The position numbers were made by a program, and so were the translations under genes. A stretch of DNA of 5,286 nt from JAWVZU01 sp033722075 (GTDB lineage Bacteria; Pseudomonadota; Gammaproteobacteria; Xanthomonadales; SZUA-38): NCBI GenBank assembly GCA_033722075.1, contig JAWVZU010000261.1, positions 1-5,286 of the forward strand, in the 5' to 3' direction. Within the stretch, counting starts at the first letter, position 1. Every line of letters begins with the position of its first letter. Shown one piece after another: positions 3,969-5,286 of this stretch. The notes under the pieces were generated by a model. That model did not search any database and was not told the origin of the DNA. It saw only the letters and a list, made by a program, of their open reading frames with translations.

Positions 3969-5286
3969 TCAGTCGTTGTCGCCGGTCGGTCCGAGATGGT
4001 CGATCAACTCCTGTTGCCGAAGGCCGGGGAAGGAACGTTCCAGGCGCTGGCGCAGGGCCACTCTCCGTTCCCGCGCGGCATCCGATACATCCTGGCTCAA
4101 GGCCCGACCGAAGTGGAAGAGGGCCTGGCGGGCCAGTTCCGTGCGTTCCTCGCCGGTTCCTTCATCAAGGGCCATCTGCAGGTACAAGGCCCCGAGCGCG
4201 TCATTGACTCCGGCATGCGCCGGGTTGATGTCATATGCCTGTCGGAAAGTCTCCAGCTGCTGATCGGTATCATCGCCGGCCAGGGATTGCAGCAGGCCCA
4301 GCGCATAGTAGGTCAGCACCAGACCGGTCGGCCCTGGGTCCATTTCCGCGTCATCAGTATCACGATAGCGCTCCAGGGCCCGCCGGGCAGCGGCCTTGCC
4401 ACGCTCCACGAGCGGTCCTCTTTCCTCCGGCGGTGCCCGCAACGCCATGGAGACGTAGCTCGAAATGAGATTGTTATGGGTTCGCAGCGTCGCCTGCGAG
4501 AGTTCGACCTCGTGGCGCCACAGGCTCTCGCCATCGCGCCAGGCCGGCAGGAACTGCTGCTGGGCGATGAGATTCCAGGCGGCGATCACGGCCACCGCTG
4601 CGGCGACCGCCTGACCCGCCCGGCTTCGCGCATAGGGCCAGGCGAAAAGGAGAATCGTGGCGACCAGGAACGGCGCCGCCCCATAGACATAGCGGTTGGC
4701 ATTCCACCACCCGAGAAAGATGACATTCGAGTAGGGCAGCAACAGCACCGAGAAACTCAGGAACAAGAAGCCCGCACGGGGTCGCTTCCGCACCAGGGCG
4801 ATGGCCAGGGCGACGACGGCAAGGATCACGGCGACCGCGAGGATTCGCTGCGGCCACTGTTCCGCTGCGGCCATTCCGTCCCACAGGTATTGAGCCGACA
4901 GCTCACCCGGGGTCAGGACCATCGCCACATAGCGCAACCACACCAGCGGGTCGACCAGGAACAGCACCTGCAGGAGTTCGCGACCTTCGAAGGCGGTCGC
5001 GCTGGTGAGCACGCCATAGTCGGTGATCACGCCGCGATACCAGCGGTAGAAGAGCACCGCTACGAGCAGGTGCGGGATCACCTCGATGATCGGCCGGAGC
5101 AGCCGCCGAAACGGACTCTCCCGGAGTGCCTCAGCGGGTGGCTCGACTCGCCACAGGGTCCATTTCAGGAGCAGCAGGACGCCTGGAAAGACCAGTGCCG
5201 AGACCTTCGAGAAGCAGGCCAGAACCAGGCATGCCCAGCCTGCCAGATACCAGCCCACGCGTTGGCCTCGATGTTCGGCCTGGTGA
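3969..5286 (-). CDS. Multi-span membrane protein with C-terminal TPRs, TMTC/DUF1736-like (5' end outside window)
   Basis: The frame is open through the right edge, so the N terminus is missing. The first in-window start-like codon (GTG at 5256-5258) lies inside what looks like continuing protein. About 438 residues are visible. They begin with roughly seven hydrophobic segments between about 5250 and 4550. Landmarks are an SK motif after the first (5202-5210), LPYSNVIFLG (4710-4739) and NRYVY (4683-4697). These resemble the 'SKE', 'LP.SN' and 'ERYLY.P' landmarks of TMTC/DUF1736-type proteins, a GT-C fold group that includes O-mannosyltransferases. The motif WRDGESLW (4518-4541) leads into about three TPR-like repeats, from HNNL (4467-4478) to about 4090, then a charged tail. 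The catalytic first periplasmic loop would lie in the missing part, so transferase activity cannot be judged. A role in transferring sugar to a lipid-linked or protein acceptor in the envelope is inferred. It could also be a non-catalytic TPR membrane protein. Confidence 0.8.
   Translation of the reverse strand, partial: HQAEHRGQRVGWYLAGWACLVLACFSKVSALVFPGVLLLLKWTLWRVEPPAEALRESPFRRLLRPIIEVIPHLLVAVLFYRWYRGVITDYGVLTSATAFEGRELLQVLFLVDPLVWLRYVAMVLTPGELSAQYLWDGMAAAEQWPQRILAVAVILAVVALAIALVRKRPRAGFLFLSFSVLLLPYSNVIFLGWWNANRYVYGAAPFLVATILLFAWPYARSRAGQAVAAAVAVIAAWNLIAQQQFLPAWRDGESLWRHEVELSQATLRTHNNLISSYVSMALRAPPEERGPLVERGKAAARRALERYRDTDDAEMDPGPTGLVLTYYALGLLQSLAGDDTDQQLETFRQAYDINPAHAGVNDALGALYLQMALDEGTGEERTELARQALFHFGRALSQDVSDAARERRVALRQRLERSFPGLRQQELIDHLGPTGDND

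Noticed and set aside
3943..3991. Bidirectional terminator between the convergent genes (GACCGAC / GTCGGTC)
   Set aside because: The 7-bp arms are separated by 35 nt and lie inside both coding ends, and no T-tract follows on either strand.
5256..5258. GTG as the true start of the TPR membrane protein
   Set aside because: The frame stays open to the window edge, the first visible segment resembles the middle of a TMTC-like protein, and the N-terminal catalytic part would otherwise be absent.

Overview
The window is high-GC DNA (roughly 60% by eye), almost fully coding. It carries envelope-directed genes typical of a Gram-negative bacterium: a MotA/ExbB-type channel, a peptidoglycan-binding OmpA-domain partner, an outer-membrane-type lipoprotein and two exported proteins. 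The protein families suggest a proteobacterium, most likely a free-living gammaproteobacterium of the Xanthomonadales/Wenzhouxiangella/Chromatiales kind. This is an inference from gene style, and no rRNA or other phylogenetic marker is present.

Layout: four minus-strand genes read from 3525 down to 15. In transcription order they are an exported subclass B3-like metallo-beta-lactamase-fold protein (2662..3525), an exported NTF2-like 'putative lumazine-binding' family protein (2162..2605), a MotA/TolQ/ExbB-type membrane protein (1139..2158) and an OmpA/MotB-type protein with a long coiled coil (15..1142). The last three are tightly packed, with a 3-nt gap and then a 4-nt ATGA overlap, so translational coupling is likely. 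The first is separated by 56 bp with no recognisable terminator, so one four-gene transcript is plausible but not proven. A short divergent intergenic region (3526..3667) separates this set from a small plus-strand lipoprotein gene (3668..3955). That gene converges with a minus-strand gene (3969 to beyond the right edge) for a multi-membrane-span protein with C-terminal TPR repeats, which resembles the TMTC/DUF1736 branch of GT-C glycosyltransferases and is cut at its N terminus by the window.

How the genes may work together: the MotA/ExbB-like and OmpA/MotB-like proteins should form an ion-driven inner-membrane complex anchored to peptidoglycan through a coiled-coil stalk. The two exported proteins encoded upstream would act in the same compartment, but no shared substrate can be read from the sequence. 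No mobile element, tRNA, rRNA or CRISPR array was seen. The points most worth a second look are the motor-like pair of unknown role with its periplasm-length coiled coil, the intact zinc site of the B3-like enzyme, and two small sequence patterns (a GGCAAT cluster and a compact inverted repeat) in the divergent intergenic region.
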